Shown here piece by piece: positions 1 through 8,337 of a stretch of DNA of 36,657 nucleotides (positions are counted from its first letter, which is position 1; each line of letters starts with the position of its first letter). The notes beneath the pieces were generated by a model. That model did no database searches and had not been told where the DNA came from. It saw only the letters and a list, made by a program, of their open reading frames with translations. This DNA comes from JAIBCL01 sp031411695 (lineage in GTDB: Bacteria; Verrucomicrobiota; Verrucomicrobiia; Verrucomicrobiales; Verrucomicrobiaceae): assembly GCA_031411695.1 (NCBI GenBank), contig JANOBO010000246.1, positions 1-36,657 of the forward strand, in the 5' to 3' direction. The translations under genes were made by a program, and so were the position numbers.

Positions 1-2
1 GC

Positions 3-86
3 ACCAACAGCATAGATGATCACCTCAGCCGGGTGTAGAGCCTGAAGGTGACCGGTGAGGCCTTTGACCTGGTGAGCTGCCTGTAG
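3..86 (+). pseudogene. Upstream RHS fragment separated from the main ORF by stops
   Basis: Read in the same frame as the RHS ORF that starts at 87, this stretch gives NSIDDHLSRV, a TAG at 36-38, SLKVTGEAFDLVSCL and a second TAG at 84-86. The wording matches the usual RHS sequence just before the YDRFGR-type repeats (a 'SxIDDxLSRV...SLK...' pattern), and the match runs straight through both stops into MGTALQVKISY. Each stop is one substitution away from a sense codon. It is therefore best read as the continuation of the same gene, broken by two nonsense codons or by assembly errors. The rest of the gene lies before the window. Confidence 0.6.
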
Positions 87-1928
87 ATGGGGACTGCGCT
101 CCAGGTGAAGATCAGCTACGCGCAGCCGGGTGTGGATTGCCTGTATCGCAGGCTCACTGGCGAGCCGGTCGGTGATGCGGGCGATCCATACACGGGCTAC
201 GACCGTTTTGGCCGCTCGGTGGACATCCGCTGGCGGAAGTCCACCACGGACGTGGCGCGAATGCAGTACGGCTTTGACCGCGACAGCCGTCGCACTTGGC
301 GGCGGCAGGTGGGCACGACGGGGCAGGACCAGCACTACGGCTACGACGCACTGAGCCAGGTGACCGATGCGGAGCGCGGCACGCTGAATCTGAACCTGAC
401 GGCGGTGAACGGCATCCCGGCCAACGCGCAACACTGGGAATACGATCCGACCGGGAACTGGCGCGGGTTTGACGAGGACGTGAGCGGGGCGGAGCCGCTG
501 ACGCAGACTCGGGTGCATGATCGTGGGAACCGGCTCACGCAAGTGGTGGGAAATCCAACGCCGGTCATCACCGACCGCGCGGGGCGCATCCATCAGAGCG
601 CGCCGGACGCCACGGGTGACTGGAACGGCAGCCTGCACCTGATGTGGGATGCCTGGAGCCGCGTGGTGCAGTCAGGCACCAACGGTTATTTCGACCGCGG
701 CATCTATCAATACGACGGCCTGCACCGGCGGGTGATCCGCAATGTGGACGGGGCCGTGCGCCATGTGTATTACAGTGACGCCTGGCGGCCGGTCGAGGAG
801 CGCGACAGTTCCCTGACCACGGTTGCGAGACAATACCTGTGGGGCGCGCGCCACCGGGATGACTTGGTGCGCTACCACACCACCCTGCCCGGCGTGGGTG
901 CCATCACCCGCTATGTGATGATGGATTACTTCAACCCTGCGGCACTGACCGACACCGGTGGTGTGGTGAAGGAACGCTACACCTTCAGCGCCTTCGGCGT
1001 GCGCAGCATCCTTGGAGCGGATTACACGGGCCGAACCACCAGCGAAAGCCAGTTTGAATTCGCGTTCCAAGGCCAGTTCCTCGATGCCGAAAGCGGCTTG
1101 TACAACTATGGATACCGCTACTACTCGCCGTATCTGGGAAGGTGGACTTGCAAGGACCCGATTGGGGAAAATGGGGGTTTTAACCTTTACGCTTGCGTGA
1201 ATAACAGGCCTGTAAACTTGGTTGACCGGCTTGGGTTAGCTGAATGTTGTGTTAATGGGGCGAAGATGGCAATCGATGCTGCCGGTCGTGAATGCTGTCC
1301 TGATAAAATGGGCAAGGATGCCGAATGTAATGATAGTTGCGTGTCTAATGAAGGCGCTAACGATTCGAATTGTGGCGGGGGACCTGGTGCTCCACCCGCA
1401 CAACCAATTCCGCCCGCAAATCGTGGGGTACCGCTTGGAGGCGCCGGTGGTGGACGAGGGGGTGCGGGAGGTGCACGAGGTGGGGGTGCCCGGAGTGGTA
1501 GCGCTGGAGCAGCGGCCGGCGGTCAAAACTTCACCCAACGTATGATGAACAACATTTTAGAATCTATCCACCAAGGAATAAAGGACTGGTTTGATCAATC
1601 CACAATCACCTTCGACCTCGACTTTGGGGCGGGGCCCGGCGCACATATGGGGCTTGATGTACCCCTTGGCAGTAAGGGTAAGTCGGGATTGGAAATGGGA
1701 CTTGGATTCGGAATCGGAGCGGGAGCTGCCATCGGTATTGAAGGCCCCGGGCCGTCGCTCGGTAACCCAGGGGATGCTGGTATCAAAATGAGCGGGTCCG
1801 CAGGAAATGGCGTGCTCGGTGGTTCAGTAGACATGAACTTCACACCAAGTGGTTTGGGAACTAGTGGAACTGCCGGATGGGGAATCGGTAGTGGTGCCTC
1901 AGCGACACTTTTCGGGACACTTAGGTAG
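87..1928 (+). CDS. RHS repeat-associated core protein with variable C-terminal tip (5'-interrupted)
   Basis: RHS/YD-repeat proteins form a beta-cocoon shell that encloses a variable C-terminal domain, often a toxin delivered to other cells. Residues about 35-260 hold YD-type repeats (YDRFGRSVDIRW, YGFDRDSRRTW, YQYDGLHRRVIR). Residues about 320-385 hold the conserved core signature (FLDAESGLYNYGYRYYSPYLGRW, then DPIGENGG and NLVDRLGL). After that comes a tip of about 228 residues: a cysteine-rich start (AECC, RECC, CNDSC), a long Gly/Ala/Arg linker around residues 440-475, and a glycine-rich end without a motif I recognise. The DNA becomes visibly AT-richer from about 1170, which is typical of exchangeable RHS tips. 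The ATG at 87 directly follows an in-frame TAG, and RHS sequence continues upstream, so this start is probably not native. A small membrane protein follows after 2 bases. The family is certain; the tip activity is unknown and it may not be a toxin. Confidence 0.85.
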   Translation: MGTALQVKISYAQPGVDCLYRRLTGEPVGDAGDPYTGYDRFGRSVDIRWRKSTTDVARMQYGFDRDSRRTWRRQVGTTGQDQHYGYDALSQVTDAERGTLNLNLTAVNGIPANAQHWEYDPTGNWRGFDEDVSGAEPLTQTRVHDRGNRLTQVVGNPTPVITDRAGRIHQSAPDATGDWNGSLHLMWDAWSRVVQSGTNGYFDRGIYQYDGLHRRVIRNVDGAVRHVYYSDAWRPVEERDSSLTTVARQYLWGARHRDDLVRYHTTLPGVGAITRYVMMDYFNPAALTDTGGVVKERYTFSAFGVRSILGADYTGRTTSESQFEFAFQGQFLDAESGLYNYGYRYYSPYLGRWTCKDPIGENGGFNLYACVNNRPVNLVDRLGLAECCVNGAKMAIDAAGRECCPDKMGKDAECNDSCVSNEGANDSNCGGGPGAPPAQPIPPANRGVPLGGAGGGRGGAGGARGGGARSGSAGAAAGGQNFTQRMMNNILESIHQGIKDWFDQSTITFDLDFGAGPGAHMGLDVPLGSKGKSGLEMGLGFGIGAGAAIGIEGPGPSLGNPGDAGIKMSGSAGNGVLGGSVDMNFTPSGLGTSGTAGWGIGSGASATLFGTLR

Positions 1929-1930
1929 CC

Positions 1931-2215
1931 ATGTCTCACTTGGTATTCTTGTACGTAATTAGCTTTTCTGGAGCATTAGCGCTTCGAGTGGCATTTGTGA
2001 ATAGGCTTCGTGTGGCCCACCCTAGAGCATGGATATCTTTAGGATCACCTAATCCTTGGATGGTCTTTGGGCGTCAAGGGCTAACAATAACGCGCTATAT
2101 ATGGTCGAAAAATGGAAAGCTGCCCGCGTTACGTATTGTGACAATATTCACGGAGCTATCCTGTTGGGCGCTGTTTGTCATGATTGCTGTGAACGTTGGT
2201 TGTCTTCCCCGTTAG
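1931..2215 (+). CDS. Small two-helix membrane protein next to the RHS tip
   Basis: A 94-residue protein starting 2 bases after the RHS stop. It has two hydrophobic segments, at residues about 4-24 (LVFLYVISFSGALALRVAFV) and 66-90 (RIVTIFTELSCWALFVMIAV), separated by a basic middle part containing HPRAWISLGSPNPWMVF. The pattern of a helix, an HPxxWxxLGxP motif and a second helix resembles small uncharacterised membrane proteins in other bacteria; I recall the pattern only, not a named family. Position and shared low G+C suggest it travels with the RHS tip, possibly as an immunity or partner protein. That role is inference from context alone. Confidence 0.6.
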   Translation: MSHLVFLYVISFSGALALRVAFVNRLRVAHPRAWISLGSPNPWMVFGRQGLTITRYIWSKNGKLPALRIVTIFTELSCWALFVMIAVNVGCLPR

Positions 2216-2377
2216 TGAACACAGCAACGGTCAGCGATTAACAGCTGATAGGATGAAGGAAAACTGTCCTGGTCCGCGCAAATTAATGATTGGATCTGCG
2301 TTCATCAAGAGATATTCCCGCGTGACCATCCGGGATGACCGTCAAGTTCAGCCCACACTTAGGACGTCCTCTGCCAC

Positions 2378-3778
2378 ATGAGTATCTTCAGATCCCTCGC
2401 GAAAGACGGACCCGACACGACGGCTCTGCACTCGCCGAAGTGGCGGGAGGATAAGGATGTGCCGGTGAAGTCGCTCGGGGAGCAAGTGCCCTTTTTCTAC
2501 ACCCGCGGGGGCGCGGTGCTGCCGCTGGAAGGTCAATACCGGGGCGGGCATGCCTTCCTGATGGCAAACGGCCCGTCCGTGGCCGCGCTGGATCTGACCC
2601 CCCTGCATCGCCGCTGGGTGATGACGATGAACAATGGGGCGCGGACGTTTCGGGGGAACGCGAACTGCACGGTGGACGAGCCGTCGCGCTTCAGCCTCAG
2701 CATGTGGCTGGACCCGACGATCTTGAAGTTCGCGCCGATGTCGCACTTTGAGAAGCCGCTGTGGGATAACCGGCTGGTGTATGTGGGCGAAGAGCAGGGA
2801 GGAGGATGCGTGGAGCAGGAAGGAAAGACACCCGCCACGGCGTGGCGGGCTACGGACGGGTGGGTGCAGCGGTGGGAGGCATCGAAGCTCAAGCTGGGCG
2901 ACTGCCCGAACGTGGCGGGCTATCGGCGCAATGAGAAGTACCACGCCCCGCGCTGGCTGAACGAGGAGACGATCAACTGGGGCAATCACGGAAAATGGGG
3001 CGGCGGCCGGAGCGTGCTGCTGGCCTCCCTGCGCATCCTATTCCTGCTCGGCTTCCGCAAGGTGTACCTGCTGGGTGTGGACTTTGAGATGAGCGGCACC
3101 CAGCGCTACCACTTTGACGAAGGCCGCACGGCGAATGCGATCAAGGGAAACATGAGCACCTATGCGAAGCTGCAAGCATGGTTTGCGGAACTCCAGCCGC
3201 ACTTCCTGAAAGCCGGCTATGTGGTGAGGAACTGCAATGCGCAAAGCAAGCTGACCGCGTTTCCATTCATCTCATACGAGGATGCGCTGGCAGAGAGCGG
3301 CGTGCAGATGGGTGATCCATCAAGGGAGCGCACGGAGGGGATGTACTCGCGTGCGGCGGATGCCAAACAAGGTGGCGCAACCGGCTCGGTTGCCGCAGAG
3401 ATTGGAGCCACCGGCCCGGTTGCATCCGAAGGTGGTGCAACCGGCCCGGTTGCAGGCGAAGCCACAAAAGCAACGGCAGGTGTCCACCCCGGGGAGCCGA
3501 TGGCCAGCGAGCCGGGGATGGAACCACGCTCAAGTGGCGGAGAAAGTGAAACTCCTGTGGTCCGAGGAGCCACGCGTTTGCAGGTGAAGCTACGGGAGGC
3601 GGCAACCGGGCCGGTTGCACCACTATTCGCGCCTTTGCAGGCGCAACTGCTCGAACTGGAGGAAAAGCTCCGGGGTGAGGATGCGTCGGAGGCTTGTGAG
3701 TCGGAACTGTTTGCGATGGCGCGAGAATTGGAGAGAAACGGAACCACGCCCTTGCGGACGCAGCAACAGGTGCCATGA
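2378..3778 (+). CDS. Putative glycosyltransferase, GT42/MptE-like fold, with repeat-rich C-terminus
   Basis: A 466-residue protein. Around residue 60 it has HAFLMANGPSVAALDL, and around residues 210-240 SVLLASLRILFLLGFRKVYL followed by LGVDFEMSGTQRYHFD. This pair (GNGPS-like loop, helix with LG[YF]K.[IV]YL.G.DF) is the arrangement of GT42 sialyltransferases of the Cst-II type and of the related MptE/DUF115 (flagellin Maf) proteins, which transfer or handle nonulosonic acids and other sugars. Residues about 320-360 form three 10-residue repeats built on GATGPVA, with a fourth copy at about 410; the end is a charged helical segment (LLELEEKLRGEDASEACE). No signal peptide is seen, so it is probably cytoplasmic. 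Its stop overlaps the next start (ATGA at 3775), so the two genes are almost certainly co-translated. The fold-level call is fair; the substrate is unknown. Confidence 0.55.
   Translation: MSIFRSLAKDGPDTTALHSPKWREDKDVPVKSLGEQVPFFYTRGGAVLPLEGQYRGGHAFLMANGPSVAALDLTPLHRRWVMTMNNGARTFRGNANCTVDEPSRFSLSMWLDPTILKFAPMSHFEKPLWDNRLVYVGEEQGGGCVEQEGKTPATAWRATDGWVQRWEASKLKLGDCPNVAGYRRNEKYHAPRWLNEETINWGNHGKWGGGRSVLLASLRILFLLGFRKVYLLGVDFEMSGTQRYHFDEGRTANAIKGNMSTYAKLQAWFAELQPHFLKAGYVVRNCNAQSKLTAFPFISYEDALAESGVQMGDPSRERTEGMYSRAADAKQGGATGSVAAEIGATGPVASEGGATGPVAGEATKATAGVHPGEPMASEPGMEPRSSGGESETPVVRGATRLQVKLREAATGPVAPLFAPLQAQLLELEEKLRGEDASEACESELFAMARELERNGTTPLRTQQQVP
3377..3618 (+). repeat. Four 17-bp palindromic repeats in frame (ATGPVA units)
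   Basis: Near-identical copies of GCAACCGGCCCGGTTGC lie at 3377-3393, 3407-3423, 3437-3453 and 3602-3618. Each is an inverted repeat of 8+8 bases around one centre base; copies 1 and 2 each carry one deviation in an arm. The first three are spaced exactly 30 bases apart, making a 10-residue protein repeat; the fourth is isolated. Because the unit is palindromic, both strands encode ATGPVA in register. Confidence 0.9.
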
Positions 3779-5295
3779 AACGAGTGCTGCTGACTGCTCC
3801 GGGCTTTCTGGGTGATGAGGTCGTCTTCACGGGAGTGGTGAGGGAGATCAAGCGTGAGACGGGCTGGAGCCTCCGGGTGACCACGAACAACCCGGAATTG
3901 TGGTCAGCCAACACCAGCATCGATGGCATGGGTTCGAGCGGCAGCGGTGACCTTGTGATCGCCCACCACCACTGCCCTCCCTTTCGTGGCACCGACAACA
4001 CTCCGGTCCACTTTCTGGAGCAATATCTGCGCAACATGCGCAGCGCCCTACAACTGGCAGGGCACTCACGGGTGTCGAAGTTTGCGGGCGATGTGCCGCT
4101 AACGGCTGAGGAATTGGCAGCGCCGCCGCCGTTCGGAGTGAGCGGACGCTACTGGTTGGTGGGCGCGGGATGCAAAACCGGCGTGCCGACAAAGGGCTGG
4201 CCGAGTCGGAACTATCAGGACGTGGTGGACGCGCTGCGAGGGAGATTAACCTTCGTGCAGGTAGGATCGCGACGGGACTGGCATCCGCCCTTGCGCGGCG
4301 TGGTGGATATTGTGGGCAAAACATCTTTGCGTGATCTGATCCGGCTTGTTCATCACGCGGAGGGCGTGCTTTGCCCGATCACCTCACTGATGCATCTCGC
4401 AGCGGCAGTGCCGGTTTCGGCATCTGCGGGATTCAAGACGAGACCGTGCGTGGTGATCGCCGGTGGAAGGGAGGCGCCGCACTTCATCAACTACCCGATG
4501 CACCGCGTGCTGAACACGGTGGGAATGCTCGAGTGCTGCGACCTCGGTGGCTGTGGCAAGAGCACATTCGGCAAAGGGCAATGCCTCTACCCCCAGGTCA
4601 TCCGCGGTGATGGAGCGGTGCCCCGATGCATGGCTCTCATCACATCGGCGGATGCGGTGTCAGCCATCGAGTTTTTCTATCGCGGAGAAACCAAATTACC
4701 GCGCCATCTCGGCCGGGTCGGCTCAGTGTTCAGGCATCTTCAGCGCAACCACGCGAATGCACCTATCATCCGGGGCGCCGAGGTGGGTGTGCTGATCGGC
4801 GAGATGTCAGCCCAACTCCTGCAAGGGCATTCCGGCCTCCACCTGACAATGGCAGACAGGTGGCAGAGTGATCCGTCGGACGGCACGGATCAGAAGTTCT
4901 ATTCGCGTCCGCAGTCGTATTTCGATGAAGCAAGAAAGAAAGCGATTCAAGCGACCGACTTCGCCTCTGAGAGGAGGCGCATCATTCACAAACCCTCGAG
5001 GCAGGCAGCCGCCGAAGTGGCAGATGGAAGCTTGGACTTTGTCTTCATTGATGCTGACCACAGCTACGAGGGCTGCCGTCAGGACATCGAAGCGTGGTTC
5101 CCCAAGCTCAATCAGGGCGGATTGTTTTGCGGGCACGATTACAACCGCCCCCAGTGGCCAAAAGAGGGAGTAAAGCGTGCGGTGGATGAATTTGCCGTGG
5201 CTAACGACTTCAAGGTGGAGACGGATAAGGACAACACTTGGTTCATCCACTTGGATGATGACACGAGATCAGGGGTGGGTGCGTGGAATGGTTGA
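3775..5295 (+). CDS. GT9-type glycosyltransferase fused to class I SAM methyltransferase
   Basis: A 506-residue protein. The N-terminal part (about 1-300) looks like a family 9 (heptosyltransferase-like) glycosyltransferase: MKRVLLTAPGFLGDEVVFTG at the start for GT9 'GDxxxxxP'-type folding, YWLVGAGCKTGVPTKGWP, and LCPITSLMHLAAAVPV matching the GT9 'TGxMHLAAA' donor loop. A Cys-rich stretch follows (LECCDLGGCGKS, GKGQCLYP). The C-terminal part (about 325-495) is a Methyltransf_24-like domain with motif I AEVGVLIGEMSAQLL, the acidic motif FVFIDADHSYEGCRQDI and the post-motif LNQGGLFCGHDY. It overlaps the preceding GT42-like gene by 4 bases. Together they suggest a small surface-glycan or methyl-sugar cassette. 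Domain calls are good; the substrate is not known. Confidence 0.7.
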   Translation: MKRVLLTAPGFLGDEVVFTGVVREIKRETGWSLRVTTNNPELWSANTSIDGMGSSGSGDLVIAHHHCPPFRGTDNTPVHFLEQYLRNMRSALQLAGHSRVSKFAGDVPLTAEELAAPPPFGVSGRYWLVGAGCKTGVPTKGWPSRNYQDVVDALRGRLTFVQVGSRRDWHPPLRGVVDIVGKTSLRDLIRLVHHAEGVLCPITSLMHLAAAVPVSASAGFKTRPCVVIAGGREAPHFINYPMHRVLNTVGMLECCDLGGCGKSTFGKGQCLYPQVIRGDGAVPRCMALITSADAVSAIEFFYRGETKLPRHLGRVGSVFRHLQRNHANAPIIRGAEVGVLIGEMSAQLLQGHSGLHLTMADRWQSDPSDGTDQKFYSRPQSYFDEARKKAIQATDFASERRRIIHKPSRQAAAEVADGSLDFVFIDADHSYEGCRQDIEAWFPKLNQGGLFCGHDYNRPQWPKEGVKRAVDEFAVANDFKVETDKDNTWFIHLDDDTRSGVGAWNG

Positions 5296-5442
5296 AATGG
5301 CTCGCGAGGACCCACATTGCCCTCCGCAGCCGGCGGTCGCTCAGGAAATCTTCGGCACCCCAAGGGGCTCGCGGTATTCCGGTCTGATCATCAGACATCC
5401 CTGCTTGTGACCCCGGCGCGCTGAAACTAGACTGCGGCTTCG

Positions 5443-8166
5443 ATGCCGCGTCTTTTCAAACGCTTGTTGTGGGTGCTGATCCTGGGCGCACTGGCCGGGG
5501 GGGTGCTGTTTGTTTCCTCCGCCTCGTTCTCGGATCAGTGGCGGACGTTCGTCATCGGGCAGATGGCGGCGCGGGGCGTTTACCTGCAGTTCACGCGCCT
5601 GACGGTGGACCCTTTCCGCGGACTGGTGGCGCGTGAGGTGCAGGTCTTCAATGACGAGCGGCGTACGCAGCTCGTGGCGGCGGTGGACCGCGTCAGCATG
5701 GACTTTGACTGGGCCAAGCTGCTGCGCGGGGAGGTGGCGGTGGAGTCGCTGGATCTGGCGGATACAAACTTGGCGCTGCCCGTTGACCCGGACCACCCGG
5801 AGCTGACGGTGGTGAACATGACCGGGGTGAACGCGCGCATCTTCCTCATCGATGACCGCCTCGACATCCGCCGCGCGGAGGGTGACCTCTCCGGCGTGCA
5901 TCTGAGCGTGACGGGCTCTCTGATTCTGGCGCCGGACACCGCGGATGACGAGGAACGCCGGAGACTGCGTGCGGAAAATGCGGCGAAGCGGCTGAAGTTC
6001 ATCCGCGACAACCGCGAGCAGATTCAGAAGGCGCTGCAATGGATGAGCCGCTTCCAGTTCGCGCAAAAGCCGCGCGTGGAGGTGGAGATCAACGGCGTGG
6101 CGGAGAAGATCCATGAGATGGACGCGCGCGTGACGCTGCTGGCGCGCGGACTGGGATACGACACCTACGTGTGCGAGGAGATCCAGGCGCAGGCGGAGTA
6201 TCACGCGGGTTTTTGCGATCTGACGCGCCTGTTTCTGCGGGACCGGATGGGCACGCTGGACGCGAGCGGCGGCTGGCAGACGGGCGGTGATGAGGTGCGC
6301 TTCCGCCTGAGCACGAGCGCGGACCTGCACGGCCTGGCCTCGGCGTTTTTCAGCAGCGATCTGCTGCGCGAGCTCGTCTTCTACGAGCCGCCGAACCTGT
6401 CGATGGACGGCACTTGGTTCGTGGGTGGCACGCGCGCACAGACGGCGCGGCCGCTGAATGTGCTGGGGAAGCTGCAGTGCGGACGCTTCAACACGCGAGG
6501 CGAGATCTTCGAGGGCGTGGCGGTGAACTTCGGCGTGGACCCGACGGGTTATTATCTGCGCGACGGCCTGCTGCGGCACAAAAGTGGCACGCTGGGATTC
6601 CAGGCGATGCAGCACGATGAGAAGGGGCTCAAATTTCGCTCCACGCTGAAGATGGATCCGACGGTGTTCCTGCCTTTCCTAACGCAGGAGGGCGCGCGGG
6701 AGGCGGTGCGGCGCTTTGGTTTTAACGATACCTCGAGTGTGTTTGTGCGCGTGGAGGGCGGCGCGGAGCCTGCCACGCCGAAGGCGGTGAAGACGACGGG
6801 CCACGCGGAGCTGCGCGGCTTCACCTACAAGGGCGTGGAGTTTGAGTCGGCGGACGGCGATCTCGAGATCGCGGGCGGGACGCAGACGTTCCGGAACATC
6901 AATGCGAAGCGGCTGGACCAGACGGTGGCGGCGGAGGAGGTGCATGTGGACAGCACGGATCGCTGGGTGCGGCTGAAGGGCGTGACTGGAAAGCTCGATC
7001 CGGTGGTGATGCTGGGCATCTTCGCGCCGAAGGTGGCGGACTACATCTCGCGCTACAAGCTCTCGGACGCCACGCAGGTGGCGGTGTCAGGCACGGTGGG
7101 CTGGCGCGGAGATGCGTGGAATGATCTGAAGGCCTTCTTCCACGATCCTGCGGGCGCGGCGGTGTACCCGCTGTGGGGGAAGGAATACAAGATCGGCGGG
7201 CCTGCCGGAGAGGTGACGTATGTGAAGAACGGCCTGACCTACGATGTGAAGGGTCTGCTCTTCACCAGCCCGATGTCGGTGAAGGGAAAGGTCAACCTCG
7301 CGCCAGGCGTCACGGACTACACGGTGAGCCTGAAGGCGGTGCGTTTTCCATTCGCCGTGATCGGGAAGGATCTGCCTTTCGGCGACCTGAACGCTGGCAT
7401 CGCCGCATCGAAAGGCACGCTCGCGTTCGACGTCACCTCGAAGGTGTTCGGCGGAAACATGAAGCTGGCCGGGACGATGGAAAATGGCAAGGACGCGGGC
7501 GGCCGCTATCAAGGAGAGCTGCGCGTGGATGCGGCGAGCTTCCGCCAGTTTGCCCAGACATATTCGCCGAAGTTTGAGACGGAGGGAGATCTCACGGGCT
7601 ACTTCAAGTTTACCGGCGCGCTGAACGACTGGCAGAAGCTCAAGGGCAACGGCGTGGCCATCATCGTAAACGGAAATCTCTACGCCATCCCCATCATCGG
7701 CCCGCTCACCTCCTTGCTCACCGCCGTGATCCCATCGCCCATCAAAGGCTACAATGTGGCGAAGGAGGCGAACTGCACGTTCAACGTCGCGGACGGATTC
7801 ATCGTGACGGACAACTTCGAGGCGCTGACCAGCGCCTTCCGCATCGTGACGAATGGCAACGTCGATTTCATCAAGGACAGCATCGACTTCGACGCGCAGG
7901 TGCGCGTGCGCGGGCTGCCCGGCATCGTGTTGCGGCCGGTGTCCGAACTGCTCGAGTACAAGGGCGAGGGCACGGTGGGCAAGCCGCAGTGGCGGCTGAA
8001 TCCATTCGGCATCGCAGGCGGAAAAAAAGTGGGCATCCGCGAGGACGGCCGTCGTGTGCCGGAGCCGGCGCCAAAGGAAGAGACCAAGCCCGAAGGCAGC
8101 AGTGAGAGCGGCGGCAGCCTGCCCTCACGCCTGAAGCGCATCCTGCCCTTTGGTCTCGGGAAGTGA
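5443..8166 (+). CDS. AsmA-like/DUF3971-type envelope protein
   Basis: A 907-residue protein with one N-terminal membrane anchor (residues about 7-27, LLWVLILGALAGGVLFVSSA) and a long beta-rich body, as in AsmA/TamB/YhdP proteins that bridge the inner membrane and periplasm and are implicated in lipid transport. The N-terminal part follows the AsmA pattern: VYLQFTRLTVDPFRGLVARE, then VESLDLADTNLAL. The C-terminal part (about 690-860) has the AsmA_2-like block GDLTGYFKFTGALNDWQKLK, the hydrophobic IPIIGPLTSLLTAVIPSP, and FDAQVRVRGLPGIVLRPVSE. The end is charged and Pro/Glu/Ser-rich. It appears to stand alone, about 150 bases after the glycosyltransferase gene. A periplasmic role is family knowledge; the specific function is unknown. 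Confidence 0.75.
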   Translation: MPRLFKRLLWVLILGALAGGVLFVSSASFSDQWRTFVIGQMAARGVYLQFTRLTVDPFRGLVAREVQVFNDERRTQLVAAVDRVSMDFDWAKLLRGEVAVESLDLADTNLALPVDPDHPELTVVNMTGVNARIFLIDDRLDIRRAEGDLSGVHLSVTGSLILAPDTADDEERRRLRAENAAKRLKFIRDNREQIQKALQWMSRFQFAQKPRVEVEINGVAEKIHEMDARVTLLARGLGYDTYVCEEIQAQAEYHAGFCDLTRLFLRDRMGTLDASGGWQTGGDEVRFRLSTSADLHGLASAFFSSDLLRELVFYEPPNLSMDGTWFVGGTRAQTARPLNVLGKLQCGRFNTRGEIFEGVAVNFGVDPTGYYLRDGLLRHKSGTLGFQAMQHDEKGLKFRSTLKMDPTVFLPFLTQEGAREAVRRFGFNDTSSVFVRVEGGAEPATPKAVKTTGHAELRGFTYKGVEFESADGDLEIAGGTQTFRNINAKRLDQTVAAEEVHVDSTDRWVRLKGVTGKLDPVVMLGIFAPKVADYISRYKLSDATQVAVSGTVGWRGDAWNDLKAFFHDPAGAAVYPLWGKEYKIGGPAGEVTYVKNGLTYDVKGLLFTSPMSVKGKVNLAPGVTDYTVSLKAVRFPFAVIGKDLPFGDLNAGIAASKGTLAFDVTSKVFGGNMKLAGTMENGKDAGGRYQGELRVDAASFRQFAQTYSPKFETEGDLTGYFKFTGALNDWQKLKGNGVAIIVNGNLYAIPIIGPLTSLLTAVIPSPIKGYNVAKEANCTFNVADGFIVTDNFEALTSAFRIVTNGNVDFIKDSIDFDAQVRVRGLPGIVLRPVSELLEYKGEGTVGKPQWRLNPFGIAGGKKVGIREDGRRVPEPAPKEETKPEGSSESGGSLPSRLKRILPFGLGK

Positions 8167-8337
8167 TTTGCGGCAGCGAAGCCGCCAGGGATAGCCGCAA
8201 GAAGGCACGAAGGTCGCAAAAAAAAGCATGAGCAGATGGCGACGATCGTCCGCAATGGGACGGCGTGGTGATCCCACATTGCCAACGCCGTTCCTCCCGC
8301 GACTTTTTGCGGCCCGCCGAATCCCGCGCATCCACGC

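Noticed and set aside
3217..4037. Minus-strand ORFs over the repeat-bearing region, also encoding ATGPVA repeats
   Set aside because: The repeat appears on both strands only because the DNA unit is palindromic; the plus strand has the conserved domains and the ATGA-coupled neighbour.
5341..6615. Long minus-strand ORF of 424 residues
   Set aside because: It is a shadow of the AsmA-like gene: high Arg/His/Ala/Gln content and no motif.
8170..8185. GCGGC/GCCGC hairpin after the AsmA-like gene
   Set aside because: The stem is only 5 bp and no T-tract follows, so it does not qualify as a terminator.
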